A stretch of DNA of 64,000 nt from Arthrobacter sp. B0490 (GTDB lineage: Bacteria > Actinomycetota > Actinomycetes > Actinomycetales > Micrococcaceae): assembly GCF_002929355.1 (NCBI RefSeq), contig NZ_PJIR01000008.1, forward strand, positions 1-64,000. Direction: 5' to 3'. The notes under the pieces were generated by a model. It saw only the letters and a program-made list of their open reading frames with translations. It was not told the origin of the DNA and did no database searches. Position 1 is the first letter of the stretch. Each line of letters opens with the position of its first letter. Shown here in pieces: positions 33,074 through 40,993 of the stretch. Position numbers and translations under genes: made by a program.

Positions 33074-33715
33074 TCAGCCGTCGTCCGCGCCGGCACTCCG
33101 GCGCCCGGCGCGCCGGACGGCGAGGAGCAGGAGCATCCCGGCCACGAGGAACGCCACGGCGGCGCCGTTCCACGCCAGGTCGTAGGGCACGAGGTCGACG
33201 CCGTAGCGGATCTCGTGCAGGTCGAGGAGCTTGTGCTGCACGAGGCCGTCGAACAGCTGGAAGGCGCCGATCCCCATCAGGATCCCCGCCAGCCAAAGTC
33301 GCGTGGACAGGGCACCGCGCCGCCGCAGGTCCGCGAAGAGGAAGAGCGAGGCGACAGTGGCGAACCAGCTGAACGCATGGAAGACGCCGTCGGACACGAG
33401 CCCCGCGGCCTGCGTGGAGCGGTCGTAGAAGTGGTGCCAGTGCAGGAGCTGGTGGAAGACGGCCTCGTCGACGAAGGCGATGATGCCGCACCCGAACAGG
33501 GCGCCCACCAGGACGTTGCGCCGCCGGAGCGCGGCGCCGCCGTCCTGCCCGGCAGGGCTCGGTGGTCTGGTGTAGGAAGTGATGGAGTGCCCCGTCGTCG
33601 GAGGTCGGATGCCCCCAGCCTGACAGCGCAGCGTCCCGAGCGTCCACCCCTTTCTGCTCGGGCGGAGCGGGCCCGGACGGCCGCAGGAGCCGCATCCCCC
33701 CGGACGGGACCGCAC
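33074..33715 (-). CDS. DUF2243 membrane protein (start uncertain)
   Basis: A membrane protein with four helices. RRRNVLVGALFGCGIIAFVDEAVFHQLLHWHHFYD and GAFQLFDGLVQHKLLDLHEIRYGVD are clear DUF2243 signatures, rich in His that may bind copper or haem. It is coupled to CtaG downstream. The start is a problem: the only ATG/GTG/TTG is at 33715, which adds about 44 residues of unlikely sequence, whereas homologues begin close to an ATC at 33581-33583 (reading ITSYTRPPSP). The true product may be about 169 aa. Confidence 0.8.
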   Translation of the reverse strand: MRSRPGGCGSCGRPGPLRPSRKGWTLGTLRCQAGGIRPPTTGHSITSYTRPPSPAGQDGGAALRRRNVLVGALFGCGIIAFVDEAVFHQLLHWHHFYDRSTQAAGLVSDGVFHAFSWFATVASLFLFADLRRRGALSTRLWLAGILMGIGAFQLFDGLVQHKLLDLHEIRYGVDLVPYDLAWNGAAVAFLVAGMLLLLAVRRAGRRSAGADDG

Positions 33716-33783
33716 TCCCGGAAGGTATGACGAGCATCACGGCAGGGAGGCCGGTAACCGGCGATTCCGCCGGATTCTCCCAC

Positions 33784-33789
33784 TAGACT
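33784..33789 (+). promoter_or_regulatory. Putative -10 box (TAGACT) upstream of DUF4193 gene
   Basis: TAGACT is the same element as in the leaderless series, but here the ATG is at 33846, giving a 5' leader of about 50 nt. Confidence 0.4.
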
Positions 33790-33845
33790 CGGATGCTGCA
33801 CGAGCCCCAGCGGCACCTGGAACCCCCACGAAGAACGGCATCGGC

Positions 33846-34148
33846 ATGGCAACGGACTACGACGCACCGCGCAACAACGACGAGGACAAGGAAGCGGAGT
33901 CCCTCGAGGCGCTCCAGGCGAACCGTGGCAGCAAGGCCCAGTCGGCGTCGGTCGACATCGAGGACGGCGACACCGCGGAGGGCATCGACCTGCCGGGCGC
34001 CGACCTCTCGGGCGAGGAACTCCTCATCCAGGTGATCCCGCCGCAGGAGGACGAATTCACCTGCGCCTCCTGCTTCCTGGTCCGGCACCGCAGCCAGATC
34101 GCGCTCGAGAAGGACGGCCGGCAGTACTGCACGGACTGCGAGGGCTGA
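33846..34148 (+). CDS. DUF4193 zinc-binding protein
   Basis: A 100-aa acidic protein of the actinobacterial DUF4193 family. The first half is charged (DEDKEAESLEALQANRG); the C-terminus carries CxxC twice (FTCASCFLVRHRSQIA and QYCTDCEG), a zinc ribbon. Homologues in Streptomyces and mycobacteria are highly conserved small proteins linked to transcription or translation machinery by context only; function is not established. A short-loop hairpin terminator follows 24 bp after the stop. Confidence 0.92.
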   Translation: MATDYDAPRNNDEDKEAESLEALQANRGSKAQSASVDIEDGDTAEGIDLPGADLSGEELLIQVIPPQEDEFTCASCFLVRHRSQIALEKDGRQYCTDCEG

Positions 34149-34171
34149 CAGCGCCCCGGCCCTGAACGCAG

Positions 34172-34200
34172 GAACGGCGCTCCCCAGGGGGGCGCCGTTC
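34172..34200. terminator. Hairpin terminator after DUF4193 gene
   Basis: GAACGGCGC pairs with GCGCCGTTC with additional C/G pairs inside, 24 bp past the stop at 34148 and 24 bp beyond the convergent stop at 34224, so it is probably shared. Confidence 0.65.
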
Positions 34201-34223
34201 GTGTCCGCCGCCCACCCCAGGCG

Positions 34224-34538
34224 TCAGGAGGCCTTCTCGCCGTACCACCAGTGGGCGGGCTCGAGCGTCTGCCGGGCGTTCAGGGGCACGACGACGGCGT
34301 GGCGGCGCGGGTGGGTCAGGATCATCCGCACTGCCGCGAGCAGCGCCGCGGGGATCGACACCAGGACGACGACGGCGAGCGCGTACATCGCGAGGACGGC
34401 ATGCACCGGTGAATGGTGCAGGGCGGCGATCGAGGCGGCGCTCCCGAGCCATAGCCACAGCCAGAACAGCGCGATCACGTAGAGCAGTGATCGCGCTCGT
34501 CGATAACGCAACGGATAGTGCATCCGCTCACGCTCCAT
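34224..34538 (-). CDS. 104-aa two-helix membrane protein, unknown function
   Basis: The protein begins with a basic stretch (MERERMHYPLRYRRARS) followed by LLYVIALFWLWLWLGSAAS and AVLAMYALAVVVLVSIPAALLAAV as two transmembrane helices, and ends HWWYGEKAS. GGGGAGA lies upstream of the ATG. I recognise no family. It is convergent with the DUF4193 gene. The ~230 bp upstream, up to the oxidase stop at 34775, holds no gene I can support. Confidence 0.62.
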   Translation of the reverse strand: MERERMHYPLRYRRARSLLYVIALFWLWLWLGSAASIAALHHSPVHAVLAMYALAVVVLVSIPAALLAAVRMILTHPRRHAVVVPLNARQTLEPAHWWYGEKAS

Positions 34539-34774
34539 ATTCGTCTCCCCGGACTCATTCGGGCCCGCCCCCAGGCGGCACCACTGGATGAATGATAGCG
34601 CTCTGACGAGGCATTTCGTGTGTACGACGGCGGAAGCGCGGCCGATGTCCGCCGTCGGGCGACACCCCGGGCGGATCGCGCCCGGGGATCGGCGCGCCGG
34701 AACGGCGGCAACGGGCGGTCCGACGGCGGTCCCGCGGTCGTCCCCGACCCGGACGCGCGGGGCGGACCGCTGCC

Positions 34775-36088
34775 TCAGAGGCTCAGCGCTCCCTCGGGCC
34801 GGCCGGAGCCCACCGTCGCGCCGGTGTTCCGGCTGTCGGTCGCGCCGCCGAGAAGGTGGACGTGGTCGGGGGTGAGGTCACTGATCCGGTTCACGCCGAG
34901 GAGCTGCATCGTGCGGGTGGTCTGGATGCCGAGGATCTCGAGGGCGCGGTCCACTCCCCTGCGGCCGCCGGCCATGAGCCCGTACAGGTAGGCGCGGCCG
35001 ATCAGGGTGAAGTCGGCGCCGAGCGCCAGGGCGGCGACGATGTCGCCGCCGCTCATGATGCCCGTGTCGAGGATGATGTCCGCCTTGCCCCTGAGCTCCG
35101 CGGCGACGCGGGGCAGGAGGTGCAGGGGGATCGGGGCCCGGTCGAGTTGCCGCCCGCCGTGATTGGACAGGACGATTCCGTCGGCTCCGTGATCCACGGC
35201 CTTCCTCGCGTCGTCGAGCGTCTGGATGCCCTTGACCACGAGGTTGCCCTTCCAGGCGCCCCGCAGCCAGTCGAGGTCGTCGAAGGTCAGGGTCGGGTCG
35301 AACATCGAATCGACGAGGTCGGCGACGGTGCCGGAGTAGCGCGAGAGGGAGGCGAACGAGAGCGGCTCGTGCGTGAGGAAGTCGAACCACCAGGCGGGCC
35401 GGTACGAGGCGTCGACGACGGTCCTGAGGGTCAGGGCGGGAGGGATGGTCAGGCCGTTGCGGACGTCCCGGAGGCGGGCCCCGGCGACGGCGGTGTCCAC
35501 GGTGACCATGAGGGTGTCGTTCCCGGCGGCGGCTGCCCGGCTGATGAGCTCCATGGAGCGGTCCCGGTCCGTCCAGAGGTACAGCTGGAACCAGTTGCGG
35601 CCGTCCGGCGCCGCCTGCGCCACGTCCTCGATGGACGCGGTGCCCATCGTGGACAGGGTGTACGGGATGCCCGCGGCCGCGGCTGCCTGCGATCCGGCGT
35701 ACTCGCCCTCGGACTGCATCATGCGGGTGAAACCGGTCGGTGCGATCCCGAACGGCAGGGCCGACTCCTTCCCGAGGATCCGCGTGGCGGTGCTGACGGT
35801 CCGGACGTCGCGCAGGATCCCGGGCCGGAACTCGAGGTCGAGGAAGGCGTCGCGTGCGCGGCCGAGCGAGATCTCCGCCTCGGCGGCGCCGTCGGTGTAG
35901 TCGAAGGGTGCCCGGGGCGTCCGCCGTTTCGCCATGTCGCGGAGGTCCCAGATGGTGTTGGCCCGGCGGAGCCGTGCAGCGGCGCCGAACTCCGGCTTCC
36001 TGAACTGCATGAGCGGGGCGAGGTCCGCGACCTTCGGCATCCGGCGGTGGAGCGCCGGGGGGAGAGGGGGGCTGGAGGGATCCTGCAT
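34775..36088 (-). CDS. FMN-dependent alpha-hydroxy-acid oxidase/dehydrogenase (L-lactate dehydrogenase-like)
   Basis: A 437-aa FMN TIM-barrel enzyme. [24 protein letters not shown] is the FMN/substrate start region, and [21 protein letters not shown] holds the catalytic His and the substrate-binding Arg. [32 protein letters not shown] is the phosphate-binding end. It oxidises a 2-hydroxy acid such as L-lactate to the keto acid. The N-terminal extension is typical of actinobacterial LldD2-type proteins. No lactate permease or LldR regulator is adjacent. The ATG at 36088 has GAAGG 6 nt upstream. Confidence 0.9.
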   Translation of the reverse strand: MQDPSSPPLPPALHRRMPKVADLAPLMQFRKPEFGAAARLRRANTIWDLRDMAKRRTPRAPFDYTDGAAEAEISLGRARDAFLDLEFRPGILRDVRTVSTATRILGKESALPFGIAPTGFTRMMQSEGEYAGSQAAAAAGIPYTLSTMGTASIEDVAQAAPDGRNWFQLYLWTDRDRSMELISRAAAAGNDTLMVTVDTAVAGARLRDVRNGLTIPPALTLRTVVDASYRPAWWFDFLTHEPLSFASLSRYSGTVADLVDSMFDPTLTFDDLDWLRGAWKGNLVVKGIQTLDDARKAVDHGADGIVLSNHGGRQLDRAPIPLHLLPRVAAELRGKADIILDTGIMSGGDIVAALALGADFTLIGRAYLYGLMAGGRRGVDRALEILGIQTTRTMQLLGVNRISDLTPDHVHLLGGATDSRNTGATVGSGRPEGALSL

Positions 36089-36304
36089 GGTGTGCCTTCG
36101 CTCGTCGTCGGACGGGTGGGCGGCGGGGATGCTCTGGGACGCCCGGGGTCTGACCACAGATCCTACGACCTGCGGAGCCGGGATGCGCGGCGCCGGAAGG
36201 GCCGGGATACGCCGCCACAGGGACGGTCCCTACCGCGGATCGGGGTCCCTGCCAACGGAGGCCGTTCGCGGCGAGTTGTGCTGTCGGACGGGGCCGGAGT
36301 CCCC

Positions 36305-36310
36305 TAGACT
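36305..36310 (+). promoter_or_regulatory. Putative -10 box (TAGACT) of the GNAT-DinB operon
   Basis: TAGACT lies 25 nt upstream of the ATG at 36336. A start of transcription near 36317 would leave a short leader containing AGGAGG. Confidence 0.45.
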
Positions 36311-36335
36311 TCAGGGACTGGTCGAGCAGGAGGCC

Positions 36336-37001
36336 ATGGACCCACCCGACGTGGAGCACGCCATGGACACCTTCCCCCAGACACTCGACGACCCCCTCCG
36401 CCGGCAGGAGACCTCGCTCTCCCGGGCGGCGAAGCGGGCGCGCCTCGCCCCGGTGCTGTTCGGCGCGGAGCCGGAGATCCCTGCCGATCTCGGGCCCGTC
36501 TCCTCCCGGCGGCTGCGCCACCTCTGCGATCGCACGTACCAGCTCCTCGACCAGGCCCAGCCCTTCCCCGAGGCGCGTGAGCGGTACGACGCCCTCGTCG
36601 AGGAGCTCGAACGGCGGGAGCGTGAGGCCGCGCTGCAGGCAGGCGGGCAGGACACCCGCGAGAAGTTCCGCGACAACGCACTGTTCTCGCGCTTCGAGCT
36701 GTACCACGACGGGATCCTGGCCGGGTACGTGCAGTACGAGATGCGCGGCGGGCAGCTGCTGCTGCTGCATGCCGTCGTCGATCCGGGGTTCCGGGGTACA
36801 GGCCTCGAGCCCGCCCTGATGCGGGCCGTGTTCCTCGATGCGCACCGCAGGCGCCTCGCCGTGACGCCCTGCTGCCCCGAGGCCCAGGACTTCCTGGCCG
36901 ACCATCCGCAGTTCCTCTCGCTCATCCCCGCGCGGCAGCGGCGCCGGTTCAGGCTGCTCAGGGCCTCACGGACCGCGGCCGTGGAGCAGGACCTGCGGTG
37001 A
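36336..37001 (+). CDS. GNAT-like N-acetyltransferase (NATD1/YjdJ type) with extra N-terminal module
   Basis: A 221-aa two-part protein. Residues about 50-95 form a helical module (RRLRHLCDRTYQLLD then ALVEELERRERE). Residues about 105-210 match the NATD1/YjdJ-like GNAT fold (FELYHDGILAGYVQYEMRGGQLLLLHAVVD), with the acetyl-CoA loop PGFRGTGLEPALM intact and a conserved CCPEAQDFLADHPQFLSLIP end. The AGGAGG before the first ATG is only 2 nt away; an ATG at 36363 with GGAG 6 nt upstream is an alternative start. It overlaps the DinB gene by 4 bp. A paralogue lies at 49860-50492. Substrate unknown. Confidence 0.82.
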   Translation: MDPPDVEHAMDTFPQTLDDPLRRQETSLSRAAKRARLAPVLFGAEPEIPADLGPVSSRRLRHLCDRTYQLLDQAQPFPEARERYDALVEELERREREAALQAGGQDTREKFRDNALFSRFELYHDGILAGYVQYEMRGGQLLLLHAVVDPGFRGTGLEPALMRAVFLDAHRRRLAVTPCCPEAQDFLADHPQFLSLIPARQRRRFRLLRASRTAAVEQDLR

Positions 37002-37504
37002 CGCCGGCCGACGTGCTCGCCGAGGCGTACAGCCGGCTGCCCGACCTGGTGCGCGACGCCGTCGACGGCCTCGATGCCGACCAGCTGGCCCTCCGCCCGG
37101 GAGGATCCGGGAACCCGATCGTCTGGCTGGTCTGGCACCTCGCACGCGTGGAGGACAGCCACTTCGCCGAGGCGTTCGGCCATGACCAGCTCTGGCTGAC
37201 GCGCGGCTACGCCGACCGCTGGGAGCTCCCGCTCGACCGCGACGACACCGGGTACGGCCATTCCTCCGACCAGGTGGACGCCGTCAGGGTCGGCTCCGTC
37301 CAGCAGTTGCTCGACTACTTCGACGCCGTCCACGGCCTCGCCCAGGACCTGGTGGCCGGGCTCGACGACGAGGACCTCTCCCGCGTGGTCGACGAACGCT
37401 GGGACCCGCCCGTGACCCTCCTCGTCCGGCTCGTGAGCGTGATCGACGACGCCGTACAGCACGCAGGGCAGGCCGCCTACGCGCGCGGCATCGTCCTCGC
37501 CTAG
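36998..37504 (+). CDS. DinB/DUF664-family putative metal-dependent enzyme
   Basis: A 168-aa four-helix-bundle protein. The His residues of the expected metal triad are visible in WLVWHLARVEDSHFAEAFG (helix 2) and SVIDDAVQHAGQAAYARG (helix 4). The family includes bacillithiol transferases and mycothiol-dependent isomerases; actinobacterial members often depend on mycothiol. The GTG start overlaps the GNAT stop (GTGA), so the two are coupled. Its stop codon and that of the convergent alkB gene share the same four bases, CTAG (37501-37504). Confidence 0.88.
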   Translation: MTPADVLAEAYSRLPDLVRDAVDGLDADQLALRPGGSGNPIVWLVWHLARVEDSHFAEAFGHDQLWLTRGYADRWELPLDRDDTGYGHSSDQVDAVRVGSVQQLLDYFDAVHGLAQDLVAGLDDEDLSRVVDERWDPPVTLLVRLVSVIDDAVQHAGQAAYARGIVLA

Positions 37505-38163
37505 GACAGGCCGGTCTGGCGCAGCGTGATGTTGAGCCGGCCGTCGAAGCCGATCCCGGCGGGTGCCGTGCCGGACAGGATCCTCGTCACCCCGTGGTAG
37601 GCGAACCGCGACGGGCCGCTGAAGACGAAGAGGTCGCCCGAGGCGAGTTCCACGTCCTGCCACGGGCGGTTCCGGTTCTCCGTGTTGCCGAACCGGAAGA
37701 CGCATGACGAGCCGAGGCTGAGGGACACCACGGGCGCGTTGACGCGCTCCTCCCGGTCCTGGTGCATGCCCATCCGGGCGGCGTCGTCGTAGTAGTTGAC
37801 CAGCGCCGCGTCGGGCTCGTAGGACGCGCCCTCCGCCGGCCCGCAGGCCGCTGCGACGGCGTCCCGTCCCAGGGAGCGGAGCACCCCGGGGAACGGGGCG
37901 ACGGCGCCGCCCCCGACGTCGTCGGCCGTGCGGCTGTACCGGTAGGGGAGCCAGTGCCAGCCGAGGCTCACGCTCCTCACCGACATCACGCCGCCGGTCG
38001 GCATCGTCACGGCCCGCATGGGCACCGGCCCGCTCGCCCAGGTGCGGCAGAGGGCCACGAGTTCGCGCTGCCGCTCGGGACCGAGCCAGCCCGGAAGGTG
38101 CACGGCGCCCGGCGCCACGTCCCGGCGGGGACGGGGGATCAGGGCGTCGGTCGGTTCGCTCAC
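37501..38163 (-). CDS. alkB: AlkB-family 2-oxoglutarate/Fe(II) dioxygenase (alkylated nucleic-acid repair)
   Basis: A 220-aa jelly-roll dioxygenase that oxidatively removes 1-methyladenine/3-methylcytosine-type damage from DNA or RNA. Motifs: LVNYYDDAARMGMHQDRE (Fe ligands His and Asp), SLSLGSSCVFRFGN, GDLFVFSGPSRFAYHGV (third His ligand), and RLNITLRQ (2-oxoglutarate-binding Arg). The GTG start at 38163 has a CACAAT -10-like box 6 nt upstream, so the mRNA may be leaderless. It is convergent with the DinB-family gene, overlapping by 4 bp. No adjacent ada or alkA. Confidence 0.9.
   Translation of the reverse strand: MSEPTDALIPRPRRDVAPGAVHLPGWLGPERQRELVALCRTWASGPVPMRAVTMPTGGVMSVRSVSLGWHWLPYRYSRTADDVGGGAVAPFPGVLRSLGRDAVAAACGPAEGASYEPDAALVNYYDDAARMGMHQDREERVNAPVVSLSLGSSCVFRFGNTENRNRPWQDVELASGDLFVFSGPSRFAYHGVTRILSGTAPAGIGFDGRLNITLRQTGLS
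38070..38075 (-). other. Interior of alkB, no separate feature
   Basis: These bases are ordinary alkB coding sequence. The -10-like box of alkB lies at 38170-38175 and is listed separately. Confidence 0.05.
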
Positions 38164-38169
38164 CTCCCC

Positions 38170-38175
38170 ATTGTG
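38170..38175 (-). promoter_or_regulatory. Putative -10 box (CACAAT) of alkB
   Basis: On the minus strand CACAAT ends 6 nt before the GTG at 38163. It lies in the 38-bp gap after the DUF1684 stop. Confidence 0.4.
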
Positions 38176-38201
38176 CGCCGCGCGCAGGCACTCCCGGAGC
38201 G

Positions 38202-39020
38202 TCAGGACTCCGGCAGCTTCTCGCCGGCCTCGACGGGGGCGTCCACGACGTTGGCGTCCACCGGGAGGGGGCACGTGCCGAAGGGCGTGAAGGCGCTCGG
38301 GTAGTTGATGGTCCTGTTGAAATCGAGGATCACGGAGCCGTCCGGCCGCGGACGGCGGACCGCCACCTTGCGCCACGGCGCGGTGGAGGTGCCGTTGGTG
38401 GTGTCGTGGAAGCTGACGCTGAGCGCACCCGCCTCGTCCTGCGCGGCGCGGAGCCGATGCTCGCCGGGAGTGCCGGGAAGCGCGAAGACGACGTCCCCCA
38501 CCGCGGTGTGCGTTCCGGGCACCTCGGGGTGCGCCGTGGGGATCCGCTCGTGCAGCGGCTCAGCATACGGTTCGAAGCGCCCTTCGACCACGAGGTCGGG
38601 TCGGTAGCCGAAGACGGGAACCCCGGTGAACCGTGCCAGGGTCGTCGATCCCGCATCCCTGGTCCGCAGGGCGTACCGGTCGGCGCGGCGGGCGAGTTCC
38701 ACCACGACGCGCTGTCCGTCCGCGCCGTCGTAGGCCACCCACATCAGCGAGTCCTCGTCGTCGAGCACCGCGGTGAGCGTCCCGTGGACGGGGCGGCCGC
38801 TCGCCAGGTCGGTCAGGCCGTCGGAGGGCCGGGCGGTCACGCTCGCCGCACCGCCGGCCGTGGACCAGAGTCCGGGCAGGCCCACGAGCGCGGCGGGCCG
38901 GTCCTCGAGCCAGTGGAAGGACGTCAGGGTCAGCCACCCGTGCGCCTCTGCGAGCGCCGCGTTCCGTGCTGCACGGAAGCGCGACCAGCGATCCTCGGCG
39001 GTCTGGGACGTGGGACTCAT
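38202..39020 (-). CDS. DUF1684-family protein
   Basis: A 272-aa protein of the DUF1684 family (function unknown; beta-rich). Signatures are HGWLTLTSFHWLED near the start, FTGVPVFGYRPDLVVEGRF in the middle, and the end block VILDFNRTINYPSAFTPFGTCPLP, which is strongly conserved in the family. It has no signal peptide. AGGAGAA precedes the ATG at 39020. It lies 38 bp upstream of the alkB start on the same strand, but alkB appears to have its own promoter. Divergent from the PPK2 gene. Confidence 0.88.
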   Translation of the reverse strand: MSPTSQTAEDRWSRFRAARNAALAEAHGWLTLTSFHWLEDRPAALVGLPGLWSTAGGAASVTARPSDGLTDLASGRPVHGTLTAVLDDEDSLMWVAYDGADGQRVVVELARRADRYALRTRDAGSTTLARFTGVPVFGYRPDLVVEGRFEPYAEPLHERIPTAHPEVPGTHTAVGDVVFALPGTPGEHRLRAAQDEAGALSVSFHDTTNGTSTAPWRKVAVRRPRPDGSVILDFNRTINYPSAFTPFGTCPLPVDANVVDAPVEAGEKLPES

Positions 39021-39344
39021 GGATTCTCCTGGCTCGTGGGGACCTGCATGGGCTGGAACGGCGGGAGCGAGCGCCGCATTCCCGGCGGGCCGGGCGGATT
39101 GGATGCCCGCGGGTCCTGCGGCAGGGCGGGCGTCGGACGCTCCCGTCCGGGTACCAAGCCCCTGCCGTTCCGTCCACCCGGCGCGGGCCCTGCGGGGGCA
39201 GGTGTCCATGCCCGGGTCTTCTGGAACGATGAAGGACCGGCGGAGATGCGGCGGCGTCCGTCCCCTACCGGGCCGCCACGCCGCCCACGACGAGCGCCCG
39301 GAGCGCCGTGGCCATCTGCGCCGCTGCACGAGGAGGAGACCGAC
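39021..39344. other. Gene-free divergent region between DUF1684 and PPK2 genes
   Basis: These 324 bp separate the starts of two divergent genes. I find no convincing gene, no long inverted repeat and no RNA in it; open frames across it are GC-rich artefacts. It must hold both promoters, but no clear -10/-35 pair stands out. Confidence 0.5.
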
Positions 39345-40367
39345 ATGACCGACACGACCGATACGACCGACACGACCGACACGACCGACGAGCCGACGGA
39401 CGCGCTGACCGACGAGCCGACGGACGCGCCCGCCGATCGCACGCGTCCGGCCGGGGCCGACGGCGTCGACGCCCCGCCTCCGTCCATCCCGGTCCCGACG
39501 CCGCACGCGGAGGGCGAGGACCACGTGCTGCTGCCGCACCCGGACCAGCCGACGTGGCGCGAGGACTACCCGTACGACACGCGGATGACGGAGCGTGAGT
39601 ACCAGAAGGCCAAGAGGGCGTTGCAGATCGAACTGCTCAAGATGCAGGGGTGGGTCAAGGCGAACCAGGCCAAGGTGGCGGTGCTGTTCGAGGGGCGTGA
39701 TGCCGCGGGGAAGGGCGGGACCATCAAGCGGTTCACCGAGAACCTGAATCCCCGCGGCGCGAGGATCATCGCCCTCGACAAGCCGACGGAGAAGGAGCAG
39801 ACGCAGTGGTACTTCCAGCGCTACGTCTCGGCGCTCCCCTCGGGTGGGGAGATCGTGCTGTTCGACCGGTCCTGGTACAACCGGGCGGGTGTGGAACGGG
39901 TCATGGGTTTCTGCTCGCCCACGGAGTACCTCGAGTTCATGCGGCAGGCCCCGGACCTCGAACGGATGCTGGTCCGCAGCGACACGCACCTCATCAAGTT
40001 CTGGTTCTCCGTGTCGCGGGAGGAACAGCGCCGCCGCTTCGCGCAACGCCACTCGGACCCGGTACGGCGGTGGAAGCTCAGCCCCATGGACCTGCAGTCC
40101 CTCGACAAGTGGGACGCCTACACCGAGGCCAAGGAGGCGATGTTCTTCTACACGAACACGGCGGACGCCCCGTGGACCGTCATCAAGAGCAACGACAAGA
40201 AGCGCGCCCGGATCGAGGCGCTGCGCTACGTCCTGTCCGTCCTCGACTACGACGAGAAGGACCACGACGTCGTCGGCACGCCGGACCCGCTGATCGTCGG
40301 GACGGGGCCGCACTCCCGCGTGTTCGAGGCGGACGAGCAGTCCGCGCGACTCTTCCCCACGCTGTGA
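39345..40367 (+). CDS. ppk2: Polyphosphate kinase 2 (PPK2 family)
   Basis: A 340-aa kinase that transfers phosphate between polyphosphate and nucleotides. The Walker A loop FEGRDAAGKGGTIKRF is at about residues 116-130, Walker B and lid are FDRSWYNRAGVERVMGF and SREEQRRRFAQR, and DPVRRWKLSPMDLQSLDKW is the conserved lid segment of class I PPK2. AGGAGG lies 7 nt before the ATG. The first ~30 residues are a Thr/Asp/Pro repeat encoded by perfect tandem DNA repeats (39348-39431) and are absent from typical PPK2. Likely NDP- or NMP-specificity cannot be read. Confidence 0.94.
   Translation: MTDTTDTTDTTDTTDEPTDALTDEPTDAPADRTRPAGADGVDAPPPSIPVPTPHAEGEDHVLLPHPDQPTWREDYPYDTRMTEREYQKAKRALQIELLKMQGWVKANQAKVAVLFEGRDAAGKGGTIKRFTENLNPRGARIIALDKPTEKEQTQWYFQRYVSALPSGGEIVLFDRSWYNRAGVERVMGFCSPTEYLEFMRQAPDLERMLVRSDTHLIKFWFSVSREEQRRRFAQRHSDPVRRWKLSPMDLQSLDKWDAYTEAKEAMFFYTNTADAPWTVIKSNDKKRARIEALRYVLSVLDYDEKDHDVVGTPDPLIVGTGPHSRVFEADEQSARLFPTL
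39348..39431 (+). repeat. In-frame tandem repeats in the PPK2 N-terminus
   Basis: Four copies of a 9-bp unit (ACCGAYACG, one base variation) at 39348-39383 are followed by two copies of a 24-bp unit (ACCGACGAGCCGACGGACGC plus 4 bases) at 39384-39431. They encode TDTTDT-like and TDEPTDA repeats. Unit lengths are multiples of three, so copy changes would not break the frame. Confidence 0.85.
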
Positions 40368-40404
40368 CGGGAGCGGCCGCGCCGGCGGGGACGACGACGC
40401 AGGC

Positions 40405-40890
40405 TCAGCCGCTGTAGGTGGCCGTCGCTCCCAGCCCGACGACGATGATCACGAAGAAGACGATCGTGGCGAGGATCGCCAGAGCATAGAGGATCGTCAC
40501 GATCCAGCCGAGGACCTTCCCCGCCGTCGCCGGCACGCCGAGGCGTTCGGCCTTCCGCGCCTGCCAGATGGCGAGCGGGCCGAGCACGAAGCCCGCGACG
40601 AACAGTCCCACCAGCCCGAGGATGAGGGAGAGCTGCGCGGCCTTCTCGCCCTCCAGCGCCTCGTAGGAGGGCGGGTAGGACTGGTAGGGGCCCATCGGGT
40701 AGCCGCCGGCCTGGTAGGGCCCCGGCCGGTAGTCGCCGGCCGGGTGACCGCCCGGCTGGTAGGACTGCTGGTAGGACTGCTCGTACGGCTGGGTGGGCTG
40801 GTAGGGCCGGCTGCCGTAGGCGCCGCCGTCGGACGGGTTGTCGGAGCCCCCTGTGGAGGGGCGCTCGCCGGGATACGGATCCTGGGACAT
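40405..40890 (-). CDS. DUF4190 membrane protein with Pro/Tyr-rich N-terminus
   Basis: A 161-aa protein. Residues 1-80 are rich in Tyr, Gln, Pro and Gly (repeats like YQPTQPYEQSYQQSYQPG), then a DUF4190 two-helix domain follows: AQLSLILGLVGLFVAGFVLGPLAIWQARKAERLG and a second helix VLGWIVTILYALAILATIVFFVIIVV. Such proteins are small membrane proteins of unknown function common in actinobacteria. It converges on PPK2 with about 37 bp between stops. Confidence 0.85.
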   Translation of the reverse strand: MSQDPYPGERPSTGGSDNPSDGGAYGSRPYQPTQPYEQSYQQSYQPGGHPAGDYRPGPYQAGGYPMGPYQSYPPSYEALEGEKAAQLSLILGLVGLFVAGFVLGPLAIWQARKAERLGVPATAGKVLGWIVTILYALAILATIVFFVIIVVGLGATATYSG

Positions 40891-40993
40891 CGTGGTTCTC
40901 CTGGTTCAGCTGGGCGGGTGCGCCGAAGCGGCCGCCCCGGGGCACCATCATCTCGCGTCCTGCACGCCGGCGCACGCCTCGCGGCGGCCCGCC

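Noticed and set aside
34878..36905. A 675-codon minus-strand frame spanning the lactate-oxidase and GNAT genes
   Set aside because: Arg/Pro/His-rich out-of-frame reading; the oxidase motifs lie in another minus-strand frame and the GNAT motifs on the + strand.
38070..38075. A promoter element inside alkB
   Set aside because: This was a mis-placed coordinate for the alkB -10 box, which is at 38170-38175; the bases at 38070-38075 are plain coding sequence, and the matching feature entry carries near-zero confidence.
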